A DNA stretch of 64,000 bases, taken from assembly GCF_004342025.1 (NCBI RefSeq), contig NZ_SLWN01000012.1, positions 124,001 to 188,000 of the forward strand, read 5' to 3'. The position numbers were made by a program, and so were the translations under genes. The DNA comes from Kribbella steppae. Its GTDB lineage: Bacteria; Actinomycetota; Actinomycetes; Propionibacteriales; Kribbellaceae. The notes beneath the pieces were generated by a model. That model worked only from the letters and a program-made list of their open reading frames with translations, ran no database searches and was not told the DNA's origin. This document shows positions 15,785 to 27,606 of this stretch, piece after piece. The first letter of the stretch is position 1. Every line of letters begins with the position of its first letter.

Positions 15785-17050
15785 ATGAGTAGGGCGGATT
15801 CGGGTCGTGTGGGTGTCTCCGCGGGATCGGAGACCAGGTCACCCTGGTTGATGCTGGCGATGGCCACGGCCGGCTTCGCCCTCAACTTCTGGGCCTGGGC
15901 GCTGCTGAGCCCGCTGGGCCCGTTGTTCCGGACCGAGAACACGCTGGGCAGGTTGTCGGAGTCGGATGTGGCGCTGCTGGTCGCCGTACCGGTGATCGTC
16001 GGCTCGCTCGGCCGGATCCCGGTCGGAGCGCTGACCGACCGTTTCGGCGGCCGGGTGATGTTTCCTTTGGTGTCGTCGGCAACGATCATCCCGATCCTCT
16101 TCGTCGGTTTCGTCGGCCTGGAGTCGTTCACCGGAATGCTGATCGGTGGCTTCTTCCTCGGCATCGGCGGTACGACGTTCGCGGTCGGCGTACCGTTCGT
16201 GAACGCGTGGTTCCCGCCCGAACGGCGGGGCCTGGCGATCGGCGTGTTCGGCGCGGGTATGGGCGGTACGGCGATCAGCGCCTTGACCACGGTCAAGCTG
16301 TACAGCAACATCGGGCACCGGGTGCCGTTCCTGCTCACCGCGGTCGCCCTGGCCGTTTATGCCGTCGTCGCGTGGCTCGTCCTGCGGGATGCGCCGGGGC
16401 GTAAGGCACCGGACGGATCACTTGTCGCGCGACTGGTGGCGACTGCCAAGCTTCCGATCAGTTGGCAGGCATGCATTCTCTACGCCGTCGCGTTCGGTGG
16501 CTATGTCGCCTTCTCGGTGTACCTGCCGTCGTACCTGAAGACGGCGTACGACCTGTCCGCTGCCGACGCCGCGAACCGGATGGCCGGCTTCGTCGCGGTC
16601 GCCGTACTGATGCGTCCCATCGGTGGCTGGCTGTCGGACAGGTTCGGTCCTGTCCCGGTCCTCGCGAGTTGCTACGCGGTGGTCGTGGTGGGAGCCGCGG
16701 TGGCCGCCACGACGCCGTTGCTCGAGTACGTGGGGACGGTGGCCTTCCTGTCGATGGCGGCCGCGCTCGGCGGTGGCAGCGGGGCCACGTTCGCCTTGGT
16801 TGCCAGGGTCACGGATCCGGCGCGGGTCGGCGGGGTGACCGGGCTGGTCGGCGCGGCCGGCGGGCTCGGTGGGTTCGTGCCGCCGCTGATCATGGGGTAC
16901 GTCTACGGCCGCACCGACTCGTACGGGATCGGCCTGATGTTGCTCTCCGTCACCGCGGCCTTGACCTTGCTGCTGACCGTGACGGTCGTGAGGAGAACGG
17001 CGAATCAGAGAACTGGCAAGGAGCACTCGACCAGCGAGGAATCCGCATGA
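15785..17050 (+). CDS. narK: NarK-type nitrate/nitrite transporter
   Basis: The 421-residue MFS protein has 12 hydrophobic segments and the nitrate/nitrite porter signatures: Gly-Phe-Ala-Leu-Asn-Phe-Trp-Ala-Trp-Ala in the first segment, Arg-Ile-Pro-Val-Gly-Ala-Leu-Thr-Asp-Arg-Phe-Gly-Gly-Arg in the second, and Gly-Ile-Gly-Gly-Thr-Thr-Phe-Ala-Val-Gly-Val-Pro in the fourth. It moves nitrate in and/or nitrite out. GGAGGAG sits nine bases before the ATG at 15785; an upstream GTG at 15749 is less likely. It overlaps narG by four bases (ATGA), so it is the first gene of the respiratory nitrate reductase operon. Confidence 0.93.
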   Translation: MSRADSGRVGVSAGSETRSPWLMLAMATAGFALNFWAWALLSPLGPLFRTENTLGRLSESDVALLVAVPVIVGSLGRIPVGALTDRFGGRVMFPLVSSATIIPILFVGFVGLESFTGMLIGGFFLGIGGTTFAVGVPFVNAWFPPERRGLAIGVFGAGMGGTAISALTTVKLYSNIGHRVPFLLTAVALAVYAVVAWLVLRDAPGRKAPDGSLVARLVATAKLPISWQACILYAVAFGGYVAFSVYLPSYLKTAYDLSAADAANRMAGFVAVAVLMRPIGGWLSDRFGPVPVLASCYAVVVVGAAVAATTPLLEYVGTVAFLSMAAALGGGSGATFALVARVTDPARVGGVTGLVGAAGGLGGFVPPLIMGYVYGRTDSYGIGLMLLSVTAALTLLLTVTVVRRTANQRTGKEHSTSEESA

Positions 17051-20000
17051 GCACTGGGGCTCGTCCCGACCATGACCAGCACACCACTGAGACCGGACTG
17101 GACGGAGGGCTGAGCGAGGCCCTGGTCCGGACCCGCCGCTACTTCACCAGGGCCGAGGTGTCGGACGACCTGCGCACCTTGCACAAGGTCGGGGGCCGTG
17201 GTGCCGACGACTTCTACCGGGACCGCTGGAGCCACGACAAGGTCGTCCGTTCGACGCATGGCGTGAACTGCACCGGCTCGTGTTCCTGGAAGGTGTACGT
17301 CAAGGACGGCATCATCACCTGGGAGACGCAGCAGACGGACTATCCGTCGGTCGGCCCGGACAAGCCGGAGTACGAGCCTCGCGGCTGTCCTCGCGGCGCG
17401 GCCTTCTCCTGGTACACCTACTCCCCAACACGAATCCGCTATCCCTACATCCGTGGCGTGCTGCTGCAGATGTATCGCGAGGCCAAGTCCCAGTACGGCG
17501 ATCCGGTCGCCGCGTGGGCGCACATTGTTGACAATCCCGCACGCGCGGCGCACTACAAGTCCGCACGCGGAAAGGGCGGGCTCGTCCGGGCGACCTGGGA
17601 CGAGGCCACCGAGCTGGTGGCCGCCGCCTACGTGCACACGCTGAAGAAGTGGGGACCTGACCGGATCGCCGGGTTCTCCCCGATCCCGGCGATGTCGATG
17701 GTGTCGCACGCGTCCGGCGCCCGGTTCACCTCGCTGATCGGCGGCACGATGCTGTCGTTCTACGACTGGTACGCCGATCTGCCGGTGGCGTCTCCACAGG
17801 TGTTCGGGGACCAGACCGACGTACCGGAGTCGGGGGACTGGTGGGATGCCGGGTACCTGATCATGTGGGGCTCCAACCTCCCGGTGACCAGGACGCCGGA
17901 CGCGCACTGGATGGCGGAGGCGAGGTACCGCGGCCAGAAAGTGGTTGCCGTGGCCCCCGACTACGCCGACAACGTGAAGTTCGCGGACGAATGGTTGCCT
18001 GCGGCACCTGGGACCGACGGCGCGCTGGCGATGGCGATGGGGCACGTCATCCTGAAGGAGTTCTTCGTCGACCGGCAGACTCCGTACTTCGTTGCCTATG
18101 GCAAGACGTACACCGACCTGCCGTACCTGGTCCGGCTCGACGACGCCGGCGACGGAGTTCTGCGGCCCGGGAAGTTCCTGACCGCCGCCGAGCTGCCGGC
18201 CTTCGATCACCAGGAGAACGCGCAGTTCAGGCCGGTGGTGCTGGATTCCCGCACCGATGACGTCGTGGTGCCGAACGGGTCACTCGGCCATCGCTTCGGG
18301 GCGTCCGGCGAGGGCAACTGGAATCTCGACCTCGGCGAGACGGACCCGGTCCTGACGCTGGCCGGTGAGCAGGCCGAGAACGTGCTGCTCCAGGTGCCGA
18401 GGTTCGACGCCGCCGGTGAGCTCCGCCGCGGGGTGCCGGCCCGCCGGATCGGTGGACACCTCGTCACGACCGTCTACGACCTGATGCTCGCGCAGTACGG
18501 CGTCCAGCGACCGGGCATGCCTGGCGACTGGCCGACGTCGTACGACGACAACGCGCCGTACACCCCGGCCTGGCAGGAGCGGATCACTGGTGTACCAGCG
18601 TCGGCCGCGGCCCGGATCGCGCGGGAGTTCGCGCAGAACGCCGAGGACTCGCGTGGCCGGTCGATGATCGTCATGGGCGCGGGCACGAACCACTGGTTCC
18701 ACTCCGACACGATTTATCGGGCGTTCCTGGCGCTCACGACACTGACCGGGTGCCAAGGTGTGAACGGTGGTGGCTGGGCGCATTACGTCGGTCAGGAGAA
18801 GTGCCGTCCGATCACCGGGTGGGCGCAGCTCGCCTTCGGGCTGGACTGGTTACGGCCACCGCGGCAGATGATCCAGACCGCGTACTGGTACCTGCACACG
18901 GATCAGTTCCGGTACGACGGCTTCGGCGCGGACACGCTGGCCGCGAAGACCGGGAGTGGGCAACTCGCCGGGAAATCGACCGCGGACCTGATCGCGCTGA
19001 GCGCCCGGCTCGGCTGGATGCCGTCGTACCCGACCTTCAATCGCAATTCGCTCGACCTGGCCGATGCGGCTCGCGCGGCTGGGCAACCAGTGGCCGAGCA
19101 CATCGTCGATCAGCTCAAGACCGGCGCTCTGCGGTTCGCCTGTGAGGACCCGGACGCGCCGGAGAACTTCCCGCGGATCTTGTCGGTCTGGCGGGCGAAC
19201 CTGCTCGGCTCGTCTGCCAAGGGCAACGAATACTTCCTCAAGCACCTGCTCGGCGCCGACTCCTCGCTGCGCGCCGCTGAAGCACCTGAGGGCTCCCGCC
19301 CGCGCGAGGTGGAATGGCATGCCGAGGCACCGAGCGGAAAGCTGGATCTGCTGCTGACGCTGGACTTCCGGCAGACCAGCACAACGCTGTTCTCCGATGT
19401 CGTCCTGCCGGCGGCAACGTGGTACGAGAAATACGATCTGAACACCACCGACATGCATCCGTTCGTGCACTCGTTCAACCCGGCGATCGCACCGCCGTGG
19501 CAGACCCGAACCGATTGGGATGCGTGGCAGGCGATCGCGGCGAAGTTCAGCGAGTTGGCCGCCGACCAGCTGGGGGTACGTCGCGACGTCGTCGCCGTAC
19601 CGCTCCTGCACGACACTCCCGACGAGTTGGCGAACCCGCATGGGGTCGTGCGCGACTGGAAGGCGGGGGAGTGCGAGCCGGTTCCAGGTGTCACGATGCC
19701 GAAGCTGGTCGAGGTCGAACGTGACTTCGGAGCCGTCGCGGCCAAGATGTCGGCTCTCGGCCCCCTGATGGAGAAGCTCGGCGCGACGACCAAGGGCGTC
19801 ACGTACGACGTGGCCGACTCGGTCGACTACCTGCGCGCGAAGAACGGCGCGATCCGTGGTGGCCCAGCCGACGGCCGACCGTCATTGCAGCGCGACGTGC
19901 ACGCCTGCGAAGCCATTCTGGCTCTTTCCGGTACGACGAACGGCCGCCTCGCCACCGAGGGCTTCAAGACACTCGAGACCCGGGTCGGCAAACGACTGCA

Positions 20001-20753
20001 CGACCTTGCCGCGGAGCACGAGGGCAAGCAGATCACCTTCGCCGACACCCAAGCCGCGCCGGTCCCGGTCATCACCTCACCGGAATGGTCCGGGTCGGAA
20101 TCCGGCGGTCGCCGGTACTCGCCGTTCACGATCAACGTCGAGCGGCTCAAGCCCTGGCACACGCTGACCGGCCGGCAGCACTTCTTCCTCGACCACGACT
20201 GGATCGCCGAGCTCGGCGAGAACCTGCCGGTCTACCGGCCACCGCTGGACATGGGCGCGCTGTTCGCCGAGCCGGGGATCGGCTCGGTCACCGAGCACGG
20301 CGTGACGGTTCGCTACCTGACGCCGCACAGCAAGTGGTCGATCCACTCGGAGTACCAGGACAACCTGTTCATGCTGTCGCTGTCCCGCGGCGGCCAGTCG
20401 ATCTGGATGAGTGACAAGGACGCGGCCAAGGTCGGGATCGCGGACAACGATTGGATCGAGGCGGTGAACCGCAACGGCGTCGTGGTGGCCCGGGCGATCG
20501 TCTCGCACCGGATGCCCGAGGGCACGGTCTACATGCATCACGCGCAGGACCGGTTGATCGACGTACCGATCGCCGAGACCTCGAAGAAGCGCGGTGGTAT
20601 CCACAACTCGCTGACCCGGTTGCTGATCAAGCCGACCCACCTGATCGGCGGGTACGCCCAGCTGTCCTTCGCGTTCAACTACCTCGGACCGACCGGGAAC
20701 CAGCGCGACGAGGTCACCGTGATCCGGCGGCGCTCGCAGGAGGTGAGCTACTG

Positions 20754-20754
<1 letters not shown>
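17047..20754 (+). CDS. narG: Respiratory nitrate reductase alpha subunit
   Basis: The 1235-residue protein is full length for NarG. It has the N-terminal [4Fe-4S] (FS0) ligand set His71, Cys75, Cys79 and Cys114, the Mo-cofactor region with Ser-Phe-Tyr-Asp-Trp-Tyr-Ala-Asp-Leu-Pro (the Asp that binds molybdenum), and the C-terminal molybdopterin dinucleotide-binding domain ending near Thr-Val-Ile-Arg-Arg-Arg. It reduces nitrate to nitrite on the cytoplasmic side with electrons from NarH and NarI. No Tat signal is seen, as in most bacterial NarG. The ATG at 17047 overlaps the narK stop, and the stop overlaps the narH ATG by one base. Confidence 0.97.
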
Positions 20755-22372
<1,618 letters not shown>

Positions 22373-22376
<4 letters not shown>

Positions 22377-23038
22377 CCAGGCACCCGGACCCGAAGCTGC
22401 CGGCGGATCAGTTGACGATCGCCTGGCAAGCTGCCTCGTTGCTGCTCGACTACCCGGACGAGAGCTTGCAGTTGGGGCTCATCCAGCAGGCGGCGGGCGA
22501 ACTGCCGCCGTTCCTCGCGGACCCACTCGCCGCGACGGCCCGCGAGTTGGCTGCCAACGATCTCTCGACGCTCCAGCAGCGGTACGTCGACACGTTCGAC
22601 AACAGGCGGCGCCACACCCTCTACCTGACGTACTTCGCGCATGGTGACACCAGGCGTCGCGGAGTCGCGCTGCTGCGGTTCAAGCAGACCTACCTGCGGT
22701 CCGGCTTCGTTCTGGATGAGTCAGAGCTGCCTGATCATCTCTGCGTGGTGCTGGAGTACGCCGCGACGGTCGATCAACGACTCGGATGGCGCCTGCTGCT
22801 GGACCATCGCGCAGGGCTCGAGCTACTGCGGTTGGCTCTCGCGGACGCGGGTTCCGCCTGGCATGGCGCCGTACAGGCTGTCACTGCGACGTTGCCGCCG
22901 CTCGGCGGTGACGAACGCGCTGCCATCGATCGGCTCGCCGCCGAAGGGCCGCCACAGGAAGAAGTCGGACTCACGCCGTACGCGACACCTGGCTTCGATC
23001 CGTTGCCGATGCCAACCTTTCCGGGAACTCGCCGATGA
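22373..23038 (+). CDS. narJ: Nitrate reductase assembly chaperone
   Basis: This 221-residue, mostly helical protein has NarJ/TorD-family features: Ala-Ser-Leu-Leu-Leu-Asp-Tyr-Pro-Asp-Glu near the start, Tyr-Val-Asp-Thr-Phe-Asp-Asn-Arg-Arg-Arg-His-Thr-Leu-Tyr-Leu-Thr, and Glu-Leu-Pro-Asp-His-Leu near residue 119. NarJ binds the NarG N-terminus and delays membrane insertion until Mo cofactor is loaded; it is not part of the final enzyme. Four-base overlaps with narH and narI show tight coupling. Confidence 0.95.
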
Positions 23039-23751
23039 GCGCGATCCTGTGGGTGGTGTTCCCCTACGTCTGCCTGACGATCTTCGTGGTCGGCCACTAC
23101 TGGCGGTACCGGTACGACAAGTTCGGCTGGACCACGCGGTCGTCCCAGCTCTACGAGGACCGGTTGCTGCGGTGGGGGAGTCCGCTGTTCCACTTCGGCA
23201 TCCTGGCCGTCTTCCTCGGTCACGTGATGGGGCTCGGCATACCGAAGTCGTGGACCGAGGCGGTCGGGATCTCCGAGGGTCTCTACCACTTCCTCGCCGT
23301 GTCGATCGGCGCGATCGCGGGGTTCGGCACCGTGGTCGGTCTGGCGATCCTCATCTACCGCCGGCGTACGGTCGGACCGGTGTTCTCCGCCACCACGCGG
23401 ATGGACAAGGTGATGTACCTGTTCCTCGCCACGGTGATCGTTCTCGGGCTGGTGAACACCGTGGCGGCGAACATCTTCGGGCATTACGACTACCGGGACG
23501 GAGTCTCGGTCTGGTTCCGTGGCATCTTCCGCTTCGACCTGCATCCCGACCTGATGGCTGCGGCGCCGTTGAGCTTCCAGCTCCACGGTCTCGTCGCCAT
23601 GGCCCTCTTCGCGCTGTGGCCCTTCACCCGACTGGTGCACGTGTTCAGCGCGCCGATCGGCTACCTGACCAGGCCGTACATCGTCTACCGCAGCCGTGAC
23701 GCCCAGGTCGGCACCCACTCACCCCGCCGCGGCTGGGACGACCGCCCGTGA
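23035..23751 (+). CDS. narI: Respiratory nitrate reductase gamma subunit (cytochrome b)
   Basis: The 238-residue membrane protein has five hydrophobic segments and the histidines expected for two b-type hemes (Leu-Phe-His-Phe-Gly-Ile and Leu-Gly-His-Val-Met-Gly in the second helix; Gln-Leu-His-Gly and Leu-Val-His-Val-Phe-Ser-Ala-Pro near the end). It oxidises quinol at the outer face and passes electrons to NarH. It closes the narKGHJI operon. The stop is followed after 11 bases by a converging gene, without a clear terminator. Confidence 0.96.
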   Translation: MSAILWVVFPYVCLTIFVVGHYWRYRYDKFGWTTRSSQLYEDRLLRWGSPLFHFGILAVFLGHVMGLGIPKSWTEAVGISEGLYHFLAVSIGAIAGFGTVVGLAILIYRRRTVGPVFSATTRMDKVMYLFLATVIVLGLVNTVAANIFGHYDYRDGVSVWFRGIFRFDLHPDLMAAAPLSFQLHGLVAMALFALWPFTRLVHVFSAPIGYLTRPYIVYRSRDAQVGTHSPRRGWDDRP

Positions 23752-23762
23752 GGTGATCTGGC

Positions 23763-24062
23763 TCAGGCTTGGACGGTGCCTGGGTAGCCAGGTGCCTGGC
23801 GGCGCTGTGTCCACCCGGCGCCCCAGTGCGCGATATCGAGAAGGCCGGCCAGGACCACCCAGAACCAGTCGAACCCGGTCAGGCCGCCGCCGGTGTAGAG
23901 GACGACGTACATCAGGGTCGCGAACGGCAGGAATATGAGGCCGAGCAGCGGCCAGAACCACGAATCGAAGGCGGCGTCCACCAACTTGGGGCGCGCCACC
24001 CAGACGATGAACAGTCCCAGGCGCGGAAAGAGCCCCGCGAACAAGGCGAACAAGCACCCCAT
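23763..24062 (-). CDS. Small hypothetical membrane protein (99 aa)
   Basis: The protein has about three hydrophobic stretches (residues 2-22, 35-58 and 64-82) with many Trp and Phe residues (Ser-Trp-Phe-Trp-Pro-Leu-Leu-Gly, Phe-Asp-Trp-Phe-Trp-Val-Val) and a short polar C-terminus. AGAGGA lies upstream of its ATG at 24062. It resembles small uncharacterised actinobacterial membrane proteins, but I assign no function. It converges on narI with an 11-base gap and is divergent from the DUF1269 gene. Confidence 0.7.
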   Translation of the reverse strand: MGCLFALFAGLFPRLGLFIVWVARPKLVDAAFDSWFWPLLGLIFLPFATLMYVVLYTGGGLTGFDWFWVVLAGLLDIAHWGAGWTQRRQAPGYPGTVQA

Positions 24063-24242
24063 GTCATTCCTCTCGCGTACGCCGAGCTGGTCCCCACCCG
24101 ATCGATGGCCGACTTGGATCGTCGCGCGAGAGGACGGCGGCGGGCATCATCCGTGCGGGGTGAGGCTTTCCCGCCGGAACCGGCGGCATGGTGAGGACGA
24201 GCGGTACCTCGGTGCCGGTCACCGGATGAAGAGGAGAAGCTC

Positions 24243-24743
24243 GTGGGATCTGACAGCAACGCACCAGTCGACCTGTACATCGCCGCCTACCCGGACGCGA
24301 AGGGGGCGCAGGAGGACTGGGACGCCATCAAGCAGCTCGCCGAGGACGACGTGATCAAGGTTGAGGGGCTCATCCTCGTCAGCCGCGGTTCCGACGGCAA
24401 GATCGACGTCGAGGACAATTTCCACACGGCTGCCAGGGGCGCGGTGTGGGGTGCCGTCGGTGGTGCGGTCGTGGGCCTGATCTTCCCGCCCAGTCTGCTG
24501 GCCAGTGCGGCGGTCGGTGCGGGTGCCGGACTGGGGATCGGTGGCCTCAAGTCCCACAGGGAGAAGAAGGCGATCAAAGCTGACGTCGAGGACACCTTGC
24601 CGACGAACAGTTCGGGAATCGTGGCGCTGTTCGAGGAGCGGTGGGTCACGGATGTCGAGAAGACGCTGACGCATGCGGACAAGGTCAGCAAGCACGAGGT
24701 CGACCCGGACAGCGCAGCAGAGGTCAAGAACGCCGCCAAGTAG
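24243..24743 (+). CDS. DUF1269 family protein
   Basis: The 166-residue product starts with Val-Asp-Leu-Tyr-Ile-Ala-Ala-Tyr-Pro-Asp. It contains a Gly-rich membrane-like segment (Ala-Ala-Arg-Gly-Ala-Val-Trp-Gly-Ala-Val-Gly-Gly-Ala-Val, about residues 60-100) and ends with a soluble domain (Val-Ala-Leu-Phe-Glu-Glu-Arg-Trp). This is the DUF1269 (DUF1269/TM1410-like) pattern common in stress regulons of actinobacteria. GTG at 24243 follows GAGGAG with a six-base spacer. The function is unknown; a membrane-associated stress role is inferred from family context. Confidence 0.82.
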   Translation: MGSDSNAPVDLYIAAYPDAKGAQEDWDAIKQLAEDDVIKVEGLILVSRGSDGKIDVEDNFHTAARGAVWGAVGGAVVGLIFPPSLLASAAVGAGAGLGIGGLKSHREKKAIKADVEDTLPTNSSGIVALFEERWVTDVEKTLTHADKVSKHEVDPDSAAEVKNAAK

Positions 24744-24758
24744 TCCCGAGGAGAACCC

Positions 24759-25238
24759 ATGCCGCGAAACGGCGTTCGTCGATCGGTCTTCGCCGCGCTG
24801 GTGACCGTTGCCCTGCTCGTCGTGCCGGCGGCCTGCAGCGACAGCTCACCACAGAGTGAGCCGAGTCCGTCCGCGACAGCGGCGCCGCCGGTAACGGGTG
24901 CGCCCGCGGCGGACTGTGCTGCCGCGTCCGAACTGAAGACCTCGCTCGAAACGCTGGCGAAGGTGGAGCCCCTGCAGGACGGTCTGACCGCGCTGAATGC
25001 CGCCATGACCAACGCCAAGAGCAGCCTGGACGCTGCGGCAGCCTCGGCATCGGCGGCTCTTCAGCCCGCCGTGGCGAGTGTCAAGACGGCATTCTCAGCA
25101 TTGGAAGCCGCGACGAGTGGCCTGAGCGCGGACAATCTCAGACAGAAGGCACCTGAGATCAAGACGGCGCTCCAGCAAGTCGGTACGGCGACCTCGTCGT
25201 TCGCCACAACGCTGACACAGAGCTGTCCAGGAAGCTGA
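24759..25238 (+). CDS. Putative lipoprotein
   Basis: A 159-residue secreted protein. The basic N-terminus and hydrophobic core end in a lipobox (Val-Pro-Ala-Ala-Cys26), after which a Ser/Pro/Ala-rich linker leads to an Ala-rich helical domain. Two Cys residues in the mature part (Asp-Cys-Ala near 53 and Gln-Ser-Cys at the end) may form a disulfide. GAGGAG precedes the ATG, 15 bases after the DUF1269 gene, so the two are probably co-transcribed. I do not recognise a family; the helical repeat-like body suggests a structural or binding role on the outer face. Confidence 0.75.
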   Translation: MPRNGVRRSVFAALVTVALLVVPAACSDSSPQSEPSPSATAAPPVTGAPAADCAAASELKTSLETLAKVEPLQDGLTALNAAMTNAKSSLDAAAASASAALQPAVASVKTAFSALEAATSGLSADNLRQKAPEIKTALQQVGTATSSFATTLTQSCPGS

Positions 25239-25242
25239 CCGC

Positions 25243-25275
25243 CTGCACCCTCCGCCGGCACGGCGGAGGGTGCAG
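25243..25275. terminator. Bidirectional terminator hairpin
   Basis: CTGCACCCTCCGCC (25243-25256) pairs exactly with 25262-25275 across a five-base loop. It lies between the converging lipoprotein gene (stop 25238) and HAD gene (stop 25278) and probably ends transcription from both sides. Confidence 0.8.
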
Positions 25276-25277
25276 GA

Positions 25278-26246
25278 TCAGACTTCGTCGGCGAAGACGG
25301 TTGCCCAGTCGTTCTTGATGCTGACCACCGTCCAGTCCTGGGCGCGGGCCTGCTCGAGCGAGGTCTCGGCTCCGGCGGTGTAGTTGAACTCGCGTTCCTC
25401 GTCGTCGTGGAGGACCAGCAGCCGTAGCCCGGGACGCGAGGGCTGTCCGGCGTACCGGAGCATCTGGATGTCGCCGTTCGAGTTGCCACCGGCGACAACG
25501 GGCCGTCGGCCGACCCGGCTCCAGATCCGGACAGGTTTGGTGGGGCCGTCGTCGAACACCTCCATCTCCGCCTGGTAGACGACCGATCCTCCGGTGTCGT
25601 CATCCTGGTACCGGAGCCCGGCCGTGGTGCCGATGATGCGCTCGGCCGGAATGCCGTAGAGCTCCTCGGTGACCGGTCGCATGAAGTCGCGGTCGCCTCC
25701 GGACGCTATGTACGTCGTGAATCCGTTGGCCTCCAGGTAACGCAACAGTTCGACCATCGGGAGGTACGTGCACCTCCAGAGTTGCCTGCCGAGGGTCGGG
25801 TGGGGCGTGGTTCGGAGGAAGCGGTCGGCGATCTCCGCGTAGGCATCGACACTCATCCCTGCGAACGCCTGAAGGATGCCGCCCATGAGCACCCTCACGT
25901 CGCTGTCGTCGCCGTGGTAGTGCTTGGTGATCACGTCCCCGAGCCAGGCGTAGTCCTTGTCCCGGGCGGCCTGCCACGGCTGACGGGTGCGAAGGCTCGG
26001 ATCCTGTTCGGCCATCTCGGCGAGCCGCTGCAGGATGAAGCCGAGTTCGGGCGGCATCGGCTTCTCGCACCACAGCGTGCCGTCGTTGTCGAAGACCGCG
26101 ACCCGCTCAGACGGCGGAACGTACTCCGCCCCGCCCTCCTGGAGGGCCCGGTCGACGTAGTCCACGATCGCCTGTCGGGTCGGGGTCTGCTTCCAGGACG
26201 ACAACAGCGCGTCCGACCGCACAGCTCCTTCTTGATCCGTCTTCAC
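25278..26246 (-). CDS. HAD-superfamily phosphatase (phosphoserine phosphatase-like)
   Basis: The 322-residue protein has the HAD motifs: Phe-Asp53-Asn-Asp55-Gly-Thr-Leu-Trp (nucleophile and acid), Ile-Ala-Ser-Gly-Gly-Asp (motif II) and Ala-Gly-Gly-Asn-Ser-Asn-Gly-Asp (motif IV). The helical cap of about 100 residues between motifs I and II places it in the HAD_2/PF12710 group. Substrate is unknown; a small phosphorylated metabolite is likely. The start is GTG at 26246 with AGGAG upstream. It is separated from the neighbouring lipoprotein gene by a shared hairpin. Confidence 0.85.
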   Translation of the reverse strand: MKTDQEGAVRSDALLSSWKQTPTRQAIVDYVDRALQEGGAEYVPPSERVAVFDNDGTLWCEKPMPPELGFILQRLAEMAEQDPSLRTRQPWQAARDKDYAWLGDVITKHYHGDDSDVRVLMGGILQAFAGMSVDAYAEIADRFLRTTPHPTLGRQLWRCTYLPMVELLRYLEANGFTTYIASGGDRDFMRPVTEELYGIPAERIIGTTAGLRYQDDDTGGSVVYQAEMEVFDDGPTKPVRIWSRVGRRPVVAGGNSNGDIQMLRYAGQPSRPGLRLLVLHDDEEREFNYTAGAETSLEQARAQDWTVVSIKNDWATVFADEV

Positions 26247-26397
26247 AGCAGGTCTCCTCTTCGCGCATCACCATGACGGCGGCTTCCCAGCGTGGGTCGA
26301 GCCCGATCCGGAGTCGTCACCCGCAACGGATGAAGGGCTGCCTCACTGCAAGAGGTCAGCGTCGGCATCGCCTGTGACGCCAGAGCGTGACGACTCG

Positions 26398-27606
26398 CTA
26401 ACCGGGCCAGGTGTTGGTGAGCCGGGAGTGGAGGAGGGTCTGCTGGGCTGGGTTGTTGGTCAGGTTCAGAGCTCGGCGATCGGAATCGTGAGCTTCTGTG
26501 GTCCTGCCCTCGGTTCGGAGTAGTTCGGCTCGGATCGCATGGAACAGCGGGTAGTTGTGGAGGGCGGTCTCGAGGTCGTCGAGTTCCGCGAGGGCTGCTC
26601 GTGGGCTGTCGACGTACCGTACGGCGACAGCGCGGTGCAGCCGGGTGACCGGGGACGGCTGTAGGCGCAGCAGCATGTCGTAGAGGACGAGGATCTGGCG
26701 CCAGTCGGTGTCGGCCCAGGTGGGTGCCTCGCAGTGGCAGGCGGCGATCGCGGCCTGGAGTTGGTACGGGCCGGGGGAGTGGTGGCGGCGCGCCGTACGG
26801 ATGAGCAGCGCGGTCGCGTCCGCGATGGCTGCGTGGTCCCAGTCCGCGCGGTTCTGGTCTTCGAGGAGGACGAGCTGCCCGTCGCTGGTGAATCGTGCGA
26901 TGACGCGGGCGCGGTGCAGGCGGATCAGTGCCAGCAGTCCGGTGACTTCCGGTTCGTTGGGGAGCAGGCCGGCCAGGAGTGCGGTCAGCCACTCGGCGTC
27001 GTCGACGAGGTCGCGGGAGTGCGCACGATCGCCGGTGCTGGACAGGTAGCCCTCGTTGAAGAGCAGGTAGATGACGGTCAGTACTTCGTTCAGTCGCTCG
27101 GGCAACTCGTCGTCGCGAGGGAGGCGATAGGGGATTCCGGCGCCGGCGATCTTCCGTTTGGCGCGGGTGATGCGTTGCGCCACCGTTGTCTCGGGGACGA
27201 GGAAGGCCGCGGCGATCTGGGCGGTCGTGAGGCCGCAGACCACGCGGAGGGTCAAGGCGATCTGTGCTTCTCGCGACAGCGCGGGGTGGCAGCAGGTGAA
27301 GACGAGCCGGAGCCGGTCGTCGGGTGCCGACCGGACCGGCCACTGCAGTTGGGCGAGTTTGGAGCGGTAGTTCTCCTGCCGCCGCAGGACGTCGAGTCCG
27401 CGCCGCTTGGCGACGGTGAACAACCAGGCATCCGGATGGTCCGGGATGCCCTCGTCGGGCCAGCGCCGCAGCGCGGTCTCGACGGCGTCCTGGACCAGGT
27501 CCTCGGCGGCGGAGAAGTCGCCGAGCAGCGACATCAGGGAGGCGGCGAGCCGGCCCGCGTGTTCGCGAACGACGCGGGCCAGCTCCTCGGCGGGATCGCC
27601 GGTCAT
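26398..27606 (-). CDS. ECF sigma factor, ECF42-like with C-terminal TPR-type extension
   Basis: The 402-residue protein begins with sigma region 2 (Ala-Ala-Glu-Asp-Leu-Val-Gln-Asp-Ala-Val-Glu-Thr-Ala-Leu) and region 4 (Thr-Ala-Gln-Ile-Ala-Ala-Ala-Phe-Leu-Val-Pro-Glu-Thr-Thr-Val-Ala-Gln-Arg). It then has a long helical extension of about 220 residues (Tyr-Leu-Leu-Phe-Asn-Glu-Gly-Tyr ... Arg-Ala-Val-Ala). This layout and the adjacent YCII gene fit the ECF42 group, where the TPR-like extension is needed for activity and no classical anti-sigma factor exists. The ATG at 27606 overlaps the YCII stop by four bases. Confidence 0.9.
   Translation of the reverse strand: MTGDPAEELARVVREHAGRLAASLMSLLGDFSAAEDLVQDAVETALRRWPDEGIPDHPDAWLFTVAKRRGLDVLRRQENYRSKLAQLQWPVRSAPDDRLRLVFTCCHPALSREAQIALTLRVVCGLTTAQIAAAFLVPETTVAQRITRAKRKIAGAGIPYRLPRDDELPERLNEVLTVIYLLFNEGYLSSTGDRAHSRDLVDDAEWLTALLAGLLPNEPEVTGLLALIRLHRARVIARFTSDGQLVLLEDQNRADWDHAAIADATALLIRTARRHHSPGPYQLQAAIAACHCEAPTWADTDWRQILVLYDMLLRLQPSPVTRLHRAVAVRYVDSPRAALAELDDLETALHNYPLFHAIRAELLRTEGRTTEAHDSDRRALNLTNNPAQQTLLHSRLTNTWPG

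Noticed and set aside
24170..24185. CCGCCGG-AA-CCGGCGG repeat ahead of the DUF1269 gene as a terminator
   Set aside because: It lies between divergent genes, where no terminator is expected; the stem is short and such GC repeats are frequent by chance here.
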